Below are positions 1 through 24,850 of a stretch of DNA of 64,000 nucleotides, in pieces. How positions within the stretch are numbered: the stretch's first letter is position 1; every line of letters begins with the position of its first letter. A program made the position numbers and the translations under genes. Under the pieces are notes generated by a model, which was not told the DNA's origin, made no database searches, and saw only the letters and a list, made by a program, of their open reading frames with translations. This DNA comes from Tubiluchus corallicola (taxonomy: Eukaryota > Priapulida > Priapulimorpha > Priapulimorphida > Tubiluchidae), in assembly GCA_030141605.1 (NCBI GenBank), contig JAQGDQ010000164.1, forward strand, positions 292,694-356,693, in the 5' to 3' direction.

Positions 1-424
1 GTATTTGGCATTTTAGTAGAAATGATGTATATACTGTCCTTATTTGTCTCATGTTTAACGTTAAATTTGCATTGCTTGTGCGTAGCAGTTTTTGTGGTGA
101 AGAAATTAGTCAAGTTGGCATGGTGTGTGCTTGACGACTGAAATTAACCAAACTGGGCCGGGTTAGTAAATGGATATGTGACTGTTGGGAAAATCGTACT
201 GGGTGATAATGCTGCATCCAATCATTTATCTGTCTGAGGCAGGATGTATATGGCTAGGTCACCTCTCACTAGCTGCTCCTAGAAGATCATCCTTGATGAT
301 GAGTTAGATTTTGACTCTGCCAAAACCTTTAAATTAGATCCTGCTTTGAGTGCCTCATACAAGCTTATTTTATTATTATAAGTATGCCAGTTCTGTTTAG
401 TATTGTCTGTTATCTGCACTGTAG

Positions 425-3400
425 TGATCTAAATGACAACTCCCTCTCTTGGACTGTGGAGGATATGGAGGGAGCATTTTCTGGACTGGAGGCGCTTACG
501 CGGCTTAACTTAGAGAATAACAAGATTCGTTCCATTGCGGAGCACGCTTTCAACGGACTGAAGAACTTGAAACAGCTGGACTTGACAGGGAATGATATTG
601 TCAGTATTCAGGAGAATACCTTCAGTGACATGCCTCTTCTGAAAGAGATGTAAGTTCAAGTTACTTGGACTATTTATTTGTTGTATCAACAATGCAAGTT
701 TATTTATTGAATGGTAGTTGGTTAGTTGGATTGATTATTCAATACTTTTTAACTGGCTTGCTGACCGTTTGGTTGCCTTGTCTGGCTGGCAACCTAATTG
801 TTTAATGGTTTTGTGATCGATACTTTTACAAAATTCTTTTAAAAACAGTATTACAAAGGAGTTGGTTTAGATGTCAATAATTGACGAGCATAGCATCAGC
901 ATAAATTTAGTAAAAATCCATGTATAGCATGTTTTGTTTCGTTGTTTGTTTAGTTTCAAGACAATTATCTAAATTTGGTTGTTTTTGTGTTAACAGACTA
1001 GTTGAATAAGTGATTATCAGGTTGGTTTATTATTAACAACAGACTTTTAAATTTTAAGTCATCACTGATTGGAAAGTTGACTAATTTTCTTGTATATTTT
1101 TGCAGTCATTTCAACTCCAGCAGTTTTCTGTGTGATTGCAAGCTTAGCTGGCTTGCTTTATGGCTAAAAGATAGCAACTTCGTGAAATTCACAGGCGGCA
1201 AGTGCGCTCACCCAGAGTGGCTAAAGCATCAGAGTATCTTTACCATTGATACACATGATTTCATCTGCAGTAAGTATGGTCAATGATACCTTGTGTGTTT
1301 TACTTAGTTCATAGACATTGTAAGCATTCTTGCTAACTATTTGAGACATGAGTTTGAATTTTTCTGATTCAAAAATTCAGATTCAGTAAGTTGTAAGATG
1401 TTAATAGCTTTTTATTCTGATAGCTTCACGTGCTTTTCGTTTGAAATGATTGATGTTTGCATTAACAGTGCTAGTGGACAGAATCAATACAAAACCCATT
1501 CATGTAATTTCAGGCGATCATCCAAAGCCATTGATAGTCAAGCACCCAGAAACACAGATAGCACTGAAAGGAAACAATGTCACGCTGTTCTGTTCTGCAG
1601 TGAGCAGTAGCGAGTCACCCATGATATTTCAGTGGAAAAAGAATAATATGGTTTGTTATTTGTCATTATTAATTTTTTGGCTAATGCCCTCATTTTATCA
1701 AATTTGAACTAGGTGCCGTACTAACAGTTTGTTGTTTCTTGACTCTCCAAACTGTGACAAATGCTGACAAACAACCTGCCAACAATTCACATCATTTCTG
1801 CTTTATGTCAGTCGTTTTATCTTTGTAGGCGTTAGCAGATGGCGTGGTGGAAAACACAGCTCGTGCCGTGGACAGTGAGTTAGGAGAAGGTGAGATGGTC
1901 AGCTACACATCACAGGTAACACTAACTGATGTCCAGGATGACAAGGAAGGATGGTATCAGTGTGTGGTGACCAATGACCATGGGTCGACCTACTCAAATA
2001 AAGCTAAAATGGATGTGCATGGTAGGTAGTTTTTAATCTTGCCTACCTGCTTTCATATGTGCTGCTAATATATGAAACTTCCTAAGTGAATAATTATGGA
2101 TGAATATTAATCAACAGGATGTTTAGAATTGGTGTTGTTAAGAGCAATTTATGGCTTGTCAAACTCTATTTTTATGACAAATACTCAATAACACATGACT
2201 TAGCTATGCTGTGGAGTCGCTTGTATACATAATACAATGTTACTATGTAGTATTAATGTAGTGTATATCACCATTGTTGCTTAAATTTCTCTATTTTACA
2301 TTAACATGATAGAGTTTGTTAGTTGCCAAGCAATTATGTAGAACTCATCGTCATAGTATTTAGATTGCAAAACTGTGGTAAGATGAACAAGCTGCCTTTT
2401 TAACATTTTATTCCTGTTTTGCAGTGTTTCCTGTTTTCACAAAAACGCCAGTGGATGTCACCATACGTGTTGGCAGCACCGCTCGACTAGAGTGTGCAGC
2501 AAAGGGCCAACCTGTTCCAGTGATTGCCTGGCAGAAAGATGGAGGTGACAACTTTCCTGCCGCCCAGGAACGGCGTATGAGAGTCATCCCCAAAGATGAC
2601 ATCTTTTTCATTGTGAATGTGAAGAGCAGTGACATGGGTGTTTACAGTTGCACAGCAACAAATCCTGCTGGTGTAATTGCTCACAATGCTACACTTAGCG
2701 TTCTGGGTGAGTTGCTTCAATTTTGACTATTTTGTTATGTGTTTTAAATTTTAAATGTGACTCTTTGCAAAGTTGTAATACATGTATGCATACGTTTTCC
2801 AAAAGTTTTACCAAAATCATTTTTATTGTGCTTTTCTGGCTTACATTGTGTTAAATCTGCTCTGTTATTTGTGCATTTATAAATCTTTCTTTTTTTTGAA
2901 AAAAAAGAATGTACCGTATTTTCCCGTGTATAAGAGACCCTTGTGTATAAGAGACCCCTTCAATTTTTAGGCAAAAATTCTGGAAAAAAGTTTTTTCAGA
3001 CGGACATTTTTAGAGGGTAAAGTACAACTTTTTTCAACTCAGTGCGGTACTGAAAACAAAATAAAACCAGTTAATGTGTTGTAGAAAAAGAGTACTGGTA
3101 TATATTAAAGTGCGTACCTGCAAACCTGTAACAGGAAAAGAGAAAACGAGGAGATAATGCCTGTGTCACGATGCTTGTATTGCTTACAACCGCTTCATAG
3201 TCGAACGCCACACGCAAAACAGTTGTAGAGCACTTATTTCTTTAAAATCATTAGTGTCACAATTTATGCATCTTATTGAAAAGACTTACTCCCATGTATA
3301 AGAGACCCCCTATTTTTAAAGTGAAAATTCTGAGCAAAAAAGGGTCTCTTATACACGGGAAAATACGGTACTTAATACTACTTAGTTTGTTAAGCTTGCA

Positions 3401-6400
3401 TTCTTGATCGCTTATAGGCTTAGTCATTTTAAAATACTTCATTTGTTCGTTATCCTTATAATTTGGAACACTAAATTTTACAAAAGGTGATACTGAAATA
3501 AGTTGTTAATCTTGACAAAACATCAATCGAATATGTTTTGTTAAATTCATTTTAAATTATGCTTCTGTAATTGGTGACATTTTTTCTACTTTTTTATTTC
3601 TTTTTCGATATGTTGTTTCTATTAGTATGACCATCTATAAATCTGTACAATTATTTTAATTATTTTTATTCCCATTAACAGAAATTAACAATATTACAAA
3701 GGTGTATATGTTTTCATACATAATTAATGCAATACATGTATTGTCTTATGATTTTTTTCTGTAGAACCACCATCATTTGTTAAACCTATGGAGGCTAAGA
3801 TGACAGAAGCTGGCAAAACAGCAGTAATAGAGTGCATGATGTCAGGAATGCCTCAGCCTCATGTCACCTGGTTGAAAGATGGAGTACCTTTACAGGTAAA
3901 TTTCTGAGAGCCTTTGTCATGTCAAAATTGTCTTTGTCATGTTATAAGTAAAATGTTACTTATTAATTTACAGCAACAAAAATGTAACTTAAAGTCATTT
4001 GTGGCTTTGGCTTTTAAAGTTGTTTGCTTTTGTTAAAGATTTAATAATTTTTGACATTTTATGCTCGTTACTTTGGCAAATGCTAAAACTGAACATTGCC
4101 AGTTATATTTAGCTTACTACATAAGTGGTTGTCATGAGTAATGCTGAAATTGGCCTCATCTAATTGTTTAGGTAAATTTGTTAGCTTCTAAGAGAAAGAA
4201 TACTTCATAATTGCTCCAAAATATTTAATTGCCGTACTTGTCTTAATCTCGTAAAGACTCTGTGTAACTTATGCCGTGAAACTGTGTCTCACTTGGGGAA
4301 TTGGCAAAGTTTATGCTTAAGTTTCGTACATTGGAAACATGAACGTGTTTGGTGTTCAGCCGCTAAACAGTTGACTTGTTTTAGCTAACACTCCACTCAC
4401 ATTGCACTAGTGGGTGTGGTTTTTATTTTTCTACAATAGCTTGTGGCAAAAATAATTAGTGTCCATTCTTTGCATTAATTAAGTGTACCTCCAGTGTTAT
4501 ACACATTTTATGTTACAGCAACACAGTTTGATTAGTTACTGTGCAAAAAAGTTTGATTTTCATGTGTGGAAATTTTTTGTAGGTTACCGAGAGACATTTC
4601 TTCACTGCTGAAAATCAATTGTTGATAATCGTAGAAGCGGTTGAGAGTGATGCAGGTGTTTACACCTGTCAGATGCACAACACTCTGGGCAAAAAAGAGG
4701 GAACATCGGTGTTAAAAGTTATTCCTGGTAGGTGCTTTTAACTGCTCTTATTATTCATTATTAAGGTTTTCTGTTGAGCCCTCAACATTTCTTTGATAAT
4801 TAATACAATAATTCTTAATTTTGTTTCACAGTTGATCCTGTTAACATGAAAAGTTCATCGGAGGAACCGGCTGATAATAGTACCACTACTGGTATAGTCA
4901 TTATAGCCGTCGTTTGCTGCGTAGTTGGAACCAGCGTAATATGGGTCATCATCATTTATCAGACGCGTAAACGAACTGACGAACTCAGTGGTACCACAAC
5001 AGGTAAAAAATATAATTTTTGCTATTTATCTGCTAGCAAAGTGCAATTATGTTGTTGTTTGTTGTTGATGTTGTTGTTGTTTGTTGTTTGTCAATGCTTC
5101 TGACGATATACGAATAGAATGATATTTATTTGTTTTATTTTTGAATCATTTAAATGTCCGACAATAAAATGTTAGTGTTAACAACAAAAACAAATATGTT
5201 ATGTAAGGTGTCAGTCCGTCCATGTAATTGTGGTAGAATTTCATAACATGGTACATTTTGTTTGCATAGATGACACGCCTCTACCGGCTGAAGGCGAAGA
5301 ACAGTATACGTACCTGCCGATAGATATGCAGATCAACACGAGAGGTATTATTTTAATATATTTGTGTAATAATTCTGCTTGTGTATGTACTTTTGATTTG
5401 ATGAATATTTTTATTGTGCTATTATCATAACTGCTGCATGACATTTGGCTTTCAGTATATGCAGTCAGATAATAATTTTATGTGCAATGTAGCAGTAATT
5501 TTTTTGAAGAAATGTTTGTACCAGTAGATAATCTAATTTAATTTATATTCTTTACATTTCAGGTGGCGGTGCAATAGCAAATGCGGATTCTTCCCTGGAT
5601 TCGCTGCACAGTGATCCGAGTACGAAGAGTACAAATAGCGGATCACGTGAACGCTCTTCACTGCACACGTTCCATCCTTGTTCATCTCACACCTGTACAA
5701 TGGCACATGAGCATCAGTTGCAATCAGGGGAATCTTCTACATTGCCGCAGGTAAATTCACTGACTTGTTGCCTTACTTCTGGTGAATTTGGTATAAGACA
5801 TTTGTGTTAAAATTGTTTTAAGTTCAAGAGCGAAACGAGAAATCTCTTTTCTATGTTTGCTTGCCTGGTTTAAGTGTAATAGAATAGTCAATAGTTGCCA
5901 TGGGAATGATCTTTGTGTAGTTTTTTCATTGTTAGCTTAATGCTCTTTGTTTAAAAATGTAAACACAACAGAATTTAAATGTTGCATTTTTACGTCTTTA
6001 TGCTTTACTTCTCAAATATAGACCAAGTAGCCTTTAATTAATTCATTAATATTTCTCTAGAAGATACCTAAAATATTTAGGAGAAAATTCTGCTGAATTT
6101 AGGAACTATTGAGAAGTGTCCAAAAATCCAACGTTGACTTGCTAAGTAATAGCTGGACTGATTTGTGCTTTCCAGGGTTACATATCAGTGAAAGAAATTT
6201 GCCGCCATCCATTAAAACCTCCTGACCATTACGGCAGTGAGAGTTCCTCTAGTTACAGTACTGCCACCTTTCCTAGAAAGCAGTCGTCAACGGTAACAGC
6301 TTCTGAAACAGTGCGATGGAGCACGGGAGAGCTCATTTTATCACCATATACTAAAGGTGGGTCAGTGAAGCAGTGTTTTCAACTTTGTACAAAGTAATGC

Positions 6401-7166
6401 TGTGTAGTGTGGCTATGTCCGAAATTTATGCGCAATAGCAATGTCAACTGCGACATTGTTTGTGAAACGATGACTTTGCTCAGGTTGCTTACTGACATTA
6501 ATTTATGCTAACCATATTAGATATACATTTTGTAGTCAAGAATAGGACAGTAACTTATTTCTTATGAGGAGATGTAAATCTGTAGGTACAAAACTAGTTT
6601 CCTCTGTTTCTGTATCTTTCTTGAATTTTTCATTAATTAATAAGTATTTTAATTTGCATACCATAATTTTTAGATGTTATGTATAGACATTAATGTTTGG
6701 AATGAAAAATCTTCAGTTTTCCATAATAATCTTTTAAGTACAGATGTACTCTTGCATCAAAGAAAGTTTCCTGGGATGTCAAATGACATTGTATGGACAA
6801 CAGCTTGTTGACCCTCATAGGACATTGTTTTATTTTTTCATAATATTGTAAAGTGACATATCAGTATTTGTGTATTTTAATATACAACTTTTCTTGTAAA
6901 GTGGATGAGTTTATGTGAGTTTAAATCACGAGTACACAGATTAAGTAAATCAAGAAGAGATTAGTGCTGTGTTGTTTTTCATTAGTATCACATAACGTTT
7001 AATTTGTTGCGCAGATGTGGAAGATGTACCGTCACAGTCTCACGATTCTCCGCTTTCTATTGAACAATGTGAAAGTGTTAGTAACAATTCGTCACCATCC
7101 CACAATGCAGTGCAACTTTCGGCAAGTGAACACATGGCGTTGGCACGACAGGAACTTACTGTATAG
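425..7166 (+). CDS. LRIG-like receptor: LRR + three Ig domains + TM (5' partial)
   Basis: Spliced gene whose 5' exons lie left of the window. Exons read from GT-AG boundaries with frame continuity: 425-649, 1106-1269, 1514-1650, 1829-2021, 2425-2706, 3765-3895, 4583-4727, 4832-5002, 5270-5344, 5563-5750, 6176-6356, 7015-7166 (stop TAG). They give about 680 residues in one unbroken frame. Order: last LRRs (exon 1, e.g. [11 protein letters not shown]); LRR C-terminal cap with [10 protein letters not shown] (exon 2); Ig1 (exons 3-4, WYQCVV); Ig2 (exon 5, LECAAKGQP and [10 protein letters not shown]); Ig3 (exons 6-7, IECMMSG and [10 protein letters not shown]); transmembrane segment near local residues 446-468 ([20 protein letters not shown]); basic YQTRKR stop-transfer; about 210-residue cytoplasmic tail. 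Domain order and the TM/juxtamembrane block match vertebrate LRIG1-3, single-pass membrane proteins that modulate receptor tyrosine kinase and BMP signalling. Intron 5 carries a MITE. The 424 bases before the first exon read as intron. Which LRIG paralogue it matches cannot be said; probably a pre-duplication orthologue. Confidence 0.93.
2914..3368 (+). mobile_element. 455-bp MITE, copy 1 (in LRIG intron 5)
   Basis: Element with inverted ends beginning CCGTATTTTCCCGTGTATAA and ending with the complement, flanked by TA on both sides (2912-2913 and 3369-3370), consistent with a TA target-site duplication. The subterminal motif GTGTATAAGAGACCC recurs inside each end. It has no coding capacity. 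TA duplication suggests a Tc1/mariner- or pogo-like transposase acting in trans (inference). It is the reverse complement of 17022-17476 with one difference noticed by eye (around 3209). Confidence 0.85.
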
Positions 7167-8910
7167 CATTGTTCACATCATGGACCATTGTTATTGTTGT
7201 TATACTTTGTTTACCCCAAAACCTAGTCGATATTTTTGTATATAGCTCAATGTCGTTAGTTTTCAGTGTCGCAATTTGTCTTGTTTCCATGATGTGTGAA
7301 CAGACCCTTACCAAGAAAGTGCAGGTGTGTCTGTGATGTGTGAATGATCTTTATCAAGTTAACGTAGCCGGTGTTAGTGTTAAAACATGTTGTAAATATA
7401 CGAATGTAGATGTTTTATAGCGTAAATCATGGATTTCTGAATCAAACCCATTATATAAATTATATTTACATTAGAAAGATTTTGAGATGAGGCATTTTAT
7501 AGTAATGAGATGATTTATCACTGCCAAAGATGTTCAAGTACCAAATTGCATCTCTAATGATTAATCACTGTAAATCATTAATCTATTGATTGTTTTTGCT
7601 CTAAGTTAAGTAAATAATTAGCAGTAGTATCTCGCAGCTTTATGCACAGTACTTGCGCTTTGATTCAAGTTTTTGTGCGCCCGTTACCCAATCATGTTGT
7701 TATTGAGTTGTACTTTAATATTCGCCTGTATTTTTAGGTTTAAATTATTGATGCTCAAATATAATCATGCTTGTATGATCAGTTAATGCATATACAGCTG
7801 ACATGTTGAGAAGATATTATTGTCCAATTTAATAATTGTTTTCAGAAACCAGTCGATGTACAAATACACGTGAATAGAGCGATGATGTCTTACACTGTAT
7901 GTAGACTAAGGCACTGATTGTGGTGCTTTTGCTGTTAGTGATTTGGCTGTTTTAACATTCCTTCATATAGTCTCATTATGTAAGATTTACAGATTGTTTC
8001 GCGAGCGAGAACAAACTTGTATAAAAATTTTGTACATAATGTAAATAGTAATTAGAAGTAGAGATATTATTTTGTAAATATTGATGCCATTCACGTCTTA
8101 GAAGATTTGGCTGCCGTCATTGTGGCCTGTGACATGTCATTTCGCTGGTTTTTGAAGAATTAAAAGTATTTTAAACGTCCAAAAAGAATTTTCTGCTTTG
8201 TTTTTTTTTAGTTTTAATTTATATAGGTAGGCCCATTTTATTTAAAACGATGTAAAAGCGAATCATTTTACCTGCTTTTGCGAATCACTTTTGCAGCGCT
8301 TTCTGATTAGGCAAATTATGGCTGTTCATTATCACTATAGGCAAAAACCATATTTATTAACGCCTTCAAGTTCATAACTGTTTGTGGTGCATTAGTATTT
8401 TAAAGTTATAATCACCCGTTTTCAGCACTGTTCATTGTTTGTTCCTTCCTTCCATTTCCTAGTTAAACACTGTTGTTTTCTATTTACTGGAATTATGGAA
8501 AATTGAGCATTATGGTTTGCACTTAGTTAAAACGTCTTATTTCCTGTAGTTCCCATTATTACAGTGCACAGTGGTGTCCCTTGCAGTAGATAAAGCTAAA
8601 GGTTTGTTTGAAACTTGGAAAAGAGTTGTTGCTAACAAAAGTTATTTAATTATATTTCCTTATTTTATTCAGTACAATGAAGGAGAGTTTCTGATTATTG
8701 TTATGGCCTACATTTAAGTTATAAATGCAGTGCTTTGTTTTCACTTGGTTAGGTCATTATGTACAGTCCAGCAGTCCTGAACACCTTCCCCTATACTTAA
8801 TATTGTTGTATAAAAGATGTATGTAAAGAAATACTTTATTTACAAGTTTGTATAGAATTACTGTATAGTGTGTACTTTTAAGTGGTAATTTTGTATAGCA
8901 TCATAATAAA
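7167..8910 (+). promoter_or_regulatory. Probable 3' UTR of the LRIG-like gene, ending near a poly(A) signal
   Basis: AT-rich stretch after the TAG stop with no conserved coding content. An AATAAA hexamer at 8905-8910 is the best poly(A) signal seen, making a UTR of about 1.7 kb plausible. Earlier cleavage cannot be excluded; no transcript data are available. Confidence 0.45.
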
Positions 8911-8925
8911 TCAATAAGTGTACTG

Positions 8926-10308
8926 AAAAATTTGTTTTGATTATAGACTACCGGGTGCCTGCACTAATATCTAAACATTGCTTGGAATGTACATTCAGTA
9001 TACCCATTAAGCGGCTTTCAGTCTGTAAAGCTATAAGAAACGTAAAGAAAGAATTTACATGGTACAGTATATTTTATTCACTCTGCTACAGTTCGGTGAG
9101 GCACATGCGCTATTGTAGAAATGAATACAGCAGTTTTTATATACAGCAAAACACGAAGAACACAACAAAGCTGAATTTTCAGTAGTCAGATATATGCGAG
9201 GTCTTACCTCAAAACCACAAGTTTTATGATTACAATTTTGACAAACGTACTACGAAAATGAAATTTCATAAACGTAAAACTGAACTAAGTGAATTAAAAG
9301 GTGTTCATATAAACAATACTTATTAATTTACACACCCTGAGATGTTATATTCTGAACAGGAAGTAGGTGGTTCAAGCATATAGGATTGCTTTTAAGGTGA
9401 ATAGGAAATAAGGTGCATTTGGAAAGCTAATGTTGCCATTTTGGTGAAAACAGTGTCTGCAGTGTTTTACGTCAACCTCCTTAAAAACAAACAACGTCTA
9501 CATAAGTAGCAATTTGGGTCGAGTTTCTCAATTAAAAATACAGGTTAGCACTTTGAACCAAAATGTTCATGACTTCAAGAACCGTAATGTCACAAGCTTG
9601 CGTTGCGCCTGTAGGTCACTTGGTATTTTTTCGTTTTACATTAACAATAATGCTTATCTCTGGAAACTTGTCCAATAAGTACACGAGCATTTGTTTTCCC
9701 AATGCACCTATGCAACAAATCGTAGTCATGGCAACACAACACCATGAACCTTGTTACAAATGAATCAACTATGACTTGGTCATTCCCTGACAAACTACAA
9801 GGGTATGCTATATGCGATCACAGTTAACTTGCTCCTGTAGCCTATTCACACTGAAAGGCTGTGTAGTGCATTTACCCAGCACGACTGCTTGGTCCTGTTA
9901 AACAGTTATATTAAAACGAAGTCAGAAACAACAGACAGAAACAAATATTTTGTTTAGTAGGAAAAGTAATATGAAAAGCATTAAAATTATTTTTTCAAAA
10001 GACTGTTAAGTTCTGTAATGGAGCGAATGTTTACTGAAACATCAGTACAGTTCAATTTGCTTTTTTTAATATCACGAGCTTCAAAATCTCCATTATAAAA
10101 AAATAACAAGTTTCCATGGGCAACCAGAGTAATGAACCCATTATAATTACAAATTTTTTTACCAACATTTATCAAATGTTGGTGTCAGTCTCAACTTAAG
10201 TGTGATAAAAGGCATCACATGTGGCACTTAGGTATTTTCCAGAAACACTTGGCAAAACAACATTTTGGACATAACATTCGTTAACTGGAAAACAAATAAC
10301 AAGTTATC
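8926..10308. other. Intergenic gap between convergent LRIG and RUVBL1 genes
   Basis: AT-rich sequence between two tail-to-tail genes. Short open frames here show no recognisable family or splice-consistent structure, and I see no clear repeat or RNA gene. Confidence 0.5.
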
Positions 10309-10314
10309 TTTATT
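10309..10314 (-). promoter_or_regulatory. Candidate poly(A) signal of RUVBL1
   Basis: The plus strand reads TTTATT, so the minus strand reads AATAAA, about 125 bases past the RUVBL1 stop codon, implying a short 3' UTR. Confidence 0.4.
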
Positions 10315-10439
10315 TTTTTGAACTAATACAGGCATTATTTTAACGGGCTTAAACCGGCTTAAGTAATCCATCTGAGTAAACCAGCCAGTACAAGTAAACA
10401 GACTCAGTGTGAAAAGGCTACACATCACACGACACACTA

Positions 10440-22667
<12,228 letters not shown>

Positions 22668-24617
22668 ATGGCGCATAACGGCGATTCAGCATTGGAAGAT
22701 AAAGTAAATTATAGAATTTTTATTTCGTCGATCCCTATCCAAGTCGGTACTGGAAAACAAGATGTAACCTCTGCAGATTCGCGTGTTGACCTCTACATTG
22801 CTTCATTGACGAAATATTTGGCTAGTTACATTTGGCAAAATGAAAATTTCACTCTTTCTCCAGCAGATATGCAAAATGTGGACTCTTTTCCTTTACATCT
22901 ATATGGTTGTACAAAAGTAGGAGATTACATAGAAGATGAGTGGTTTATTGTGTTTCTTCTTTTGGAACTTTCAAAAGAGTATCTGGACATTGTCATTCAA
23001 GTCAATGACGTTGATGGTGAATTTTTACTAATAGAAGCTGCAGATCACCTTCCATCATGGTTAAATCCTGAAAGCAGTATTAATCGTGTCTACATTCATG
23101 AAGGTGAAGTGCATATTATACCGAAGTCCAACAGTTCTGGCAACATTGGTATTCCTTTGAAAAACCCGGTTTCGATCTCACAAGCAGTTGATATGATACT
23201 CAAACATACACATATGACCAAGGCTTCCACTAAAATACAAGAGGCGGTTAAACGAAGAGTAGCACAGTATCCAGCCAAATTGTCTGAGATCAAGCAACGA
23301 GCACATTGTTATCTCCCTGCTGCTGCTGTGGCACTTTTACAGACTGATCCACACCTCATATCAGCAGTTGTAAGAGCATTTTGTCAGCGTGATTCTAGTC
23401 ATAAAAATGTTTGTAAAGTGATGAGACATTTTCCTCCAGAAACTCGAGTTATGACTGAAGTGATGTTTAGTCGAAATTTATACGCACAGTTGAGGCAACA
23501 ACGGTATGAGCCAGATCACATAGTAGGTTGGAATATTCCTACACCTAATAGCCCTCGATATATATCATATGATCTTGGTATGAAACTTGCCTGTGGCTTT
23601 GAGATTCTGCTCTCGGAGGGCACAAAGTTAGAAGCACTGCAAGGCAACACAAGTTTTGATCAGCATGAAGTTAGTGTGATTCGCTGGAACCGATATTTAG
23701 AAAAGCTAAAAGAAACTGGTTACTTTAAGAACGAGGTTGAAGGGTCAGTTCAGTTCCAGAAGCTGTTGTCTGAGTCGCGCAAAATTTACGAGGTTGCCGT
23801 ACGTGGTCACATAGGTAATATATCTGGGAAAATAGCAGCTCAGTTTGCTCATTTGGATTACGATATGGATGTGCTTAAACAGCAGGAGAAAAGGTTAAAG
23901 CCACCAGATAGTGAGGATTGGCTGGAGCTAAGCCCAGATGATGTGGATCAGATTCTTGCACAGTATCAGTTTGGGGCTAGTGGGAGTGGTACAAGAACAA
24001 GTTCTCATCATCGTAAAGCCAGTGGTGATTCTGCCACAAAATTGTGTGGCAAGGCTAATCAAAATAAAAAAAATTCTAGTAAATCTAATATGGATTTTGA
24101 CTCATTTGCCGAATCAGTCGGAAAAATTCTGGATTTCGCAATACCATTTGACAGTGATAGTGATTCTAGTTCAGGAATGAGTGGCTATGGTGAAGAGGAA
24201 GAGGATACTTTTCATAAGGAAATGAACAGACTTCAAGATGATAATTCACTGAATGATAATTTACAGGACTATATTGATATAATGGATCGTGAATTAGCAA
24301 GGGCAAATGTGGAAAGAAATGTCAGTGCATGTGCTCAGAATCTCAATGAGATTAATGAGAACAAGAAGGTAAAGGCTGTTCGGCCCAGGCAGAGGCCTTC
24401 GCAACCTCCTCCTGAGCCACCTGTACCTACATCAGTTCCATCAAGTACTTCAGAAGATTGTACCATGCTCGATGATTTTGGGGACTATCGGGCTGTAGAT
24501 GTAGATTTGCAGAATCTTTTAGAAACCTATAGTGCACAGTCGAATGTGTCTGCTGACATTGCATCACGTGGACTTGCGCTACCTGAAGATCTAGATGAGA
24601 CAGAGGATGAACAATAA
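22668..24617 (+). CDS. ECD: Ecdysoneless (ECD) homologue, intronless
   Basis: Single uninterrupted frame of 649 aa from the ATG at 22668, close to the roughly 640 aa of vertebrate ECD. The frame extends to an upstream ATG at 22590 (675 aa), but the extra 26 residues are hydrophobic and family similarity begins after MAHNGDSALEDKVNYRIF, so I prefer 22668. Conserved blocks: YIWQNENF, IEDEWFIV (about 88-95), DGEFLLIEAADHLPSWLNPE (about 116-135), NRVYIHEGEVHIIP, RAHCYLPAAAVALL, ETRVMTEVMFSRNLYAQL, LGMKLACGFEIL, DWLELSPDDVDQIL. The C-terminal third is acidic and serine-rich (FDSDSDSSSGMSG), ending with the family-like VDVDLQNLLETYSAQS. ECD proteins act in the nucleus and cytoplasm in pre-mRNA splicing (PRPF8), cell-cycle control and R2TP interaction. 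An AATAAA follows at 24845. The lack of introns contrasts with its intron-rich neighbours. Confidence 0.93.
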   Translation: MAHNGDSALEDKVNYRIFISSIPIQVGTGKQDVTSADSRVDLYIASLTKYLASYIWQNENFTLSPADMQNVDSFPLHLYGCTKVGDYIEDEWFIVFLLLELSKEYLDIVIQVNDVDGEFLLIEAADHLPSWLNPESSINRVYIHEGEVHIIPKSNSSGNIGIPLKNPVSISQAVDMILKHTHMTKASTKIQEAVKRRVAQYPAKLSEIKQRAHCYLPAAAVALLQTDPHLISAVVRAFCQRDSSHKNVCKVMRHFPPETRVMTEVMFSRNLYAQLRQQRYEPDHIVGWNIPTPNSPRYISYDLGMKLACGFEILLSEGTKLEALQGNTSFDQHEVSVIRWNRYLEKLKETGYFKNEVEGSVQFQKLLSESRKIYEVAVRGHIGNISGKIAAQFAHLDYDMDVLKQQEKRLKPPDSEDWLELSPDDVDQILAQYQFGASGSGTRTSSHHRKASGDSATKLCGKANQNKKNSSKSNMDFDSFAESVGKILDFAIPFDSDSDSSSGMSGYGEEEEDTFHKEMNRLQDDNSLNDNLQDYIDIMDRELARANVERNVSACAQNLNEINENKKVKAVRPRQRPSQPPPEPPVPTSVPSSTSEDCTMLDDFGDYRAVDVDLQNLLETYSAQSNVSADIASRGLALPEDLDETEDEQ

Positions 24618-24844
24618 TTTTTTGTTTTTATTGATTAGGATTAAGCTAAACATTATTTGCCAAAAGAGGTGTCATTGTACTCTTTCATAATTTTCTAGTA
24701 ACAATTCTACAATTTGGATTAAAAAGTTTTTTAAGAGATATTCAACTCAGTACTTACTTAATTCATTGTGTTGTGGTTAATTAGCATGAAAATTGCTGAA
24801 GTTGCTGTACAAACCAGCTTTGCAAGTTCTTTGGAATTGTTCAA

Positions 24845-24850
24845 AATAAA
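24845..24850 (+). promoter_or_regulatory. Candidate poly(A) signal of the ECD homologue
   Basis: AATAAA about 230 bases after the stop codon, the first perfect hexamer downstream. Confidence 0.55.
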
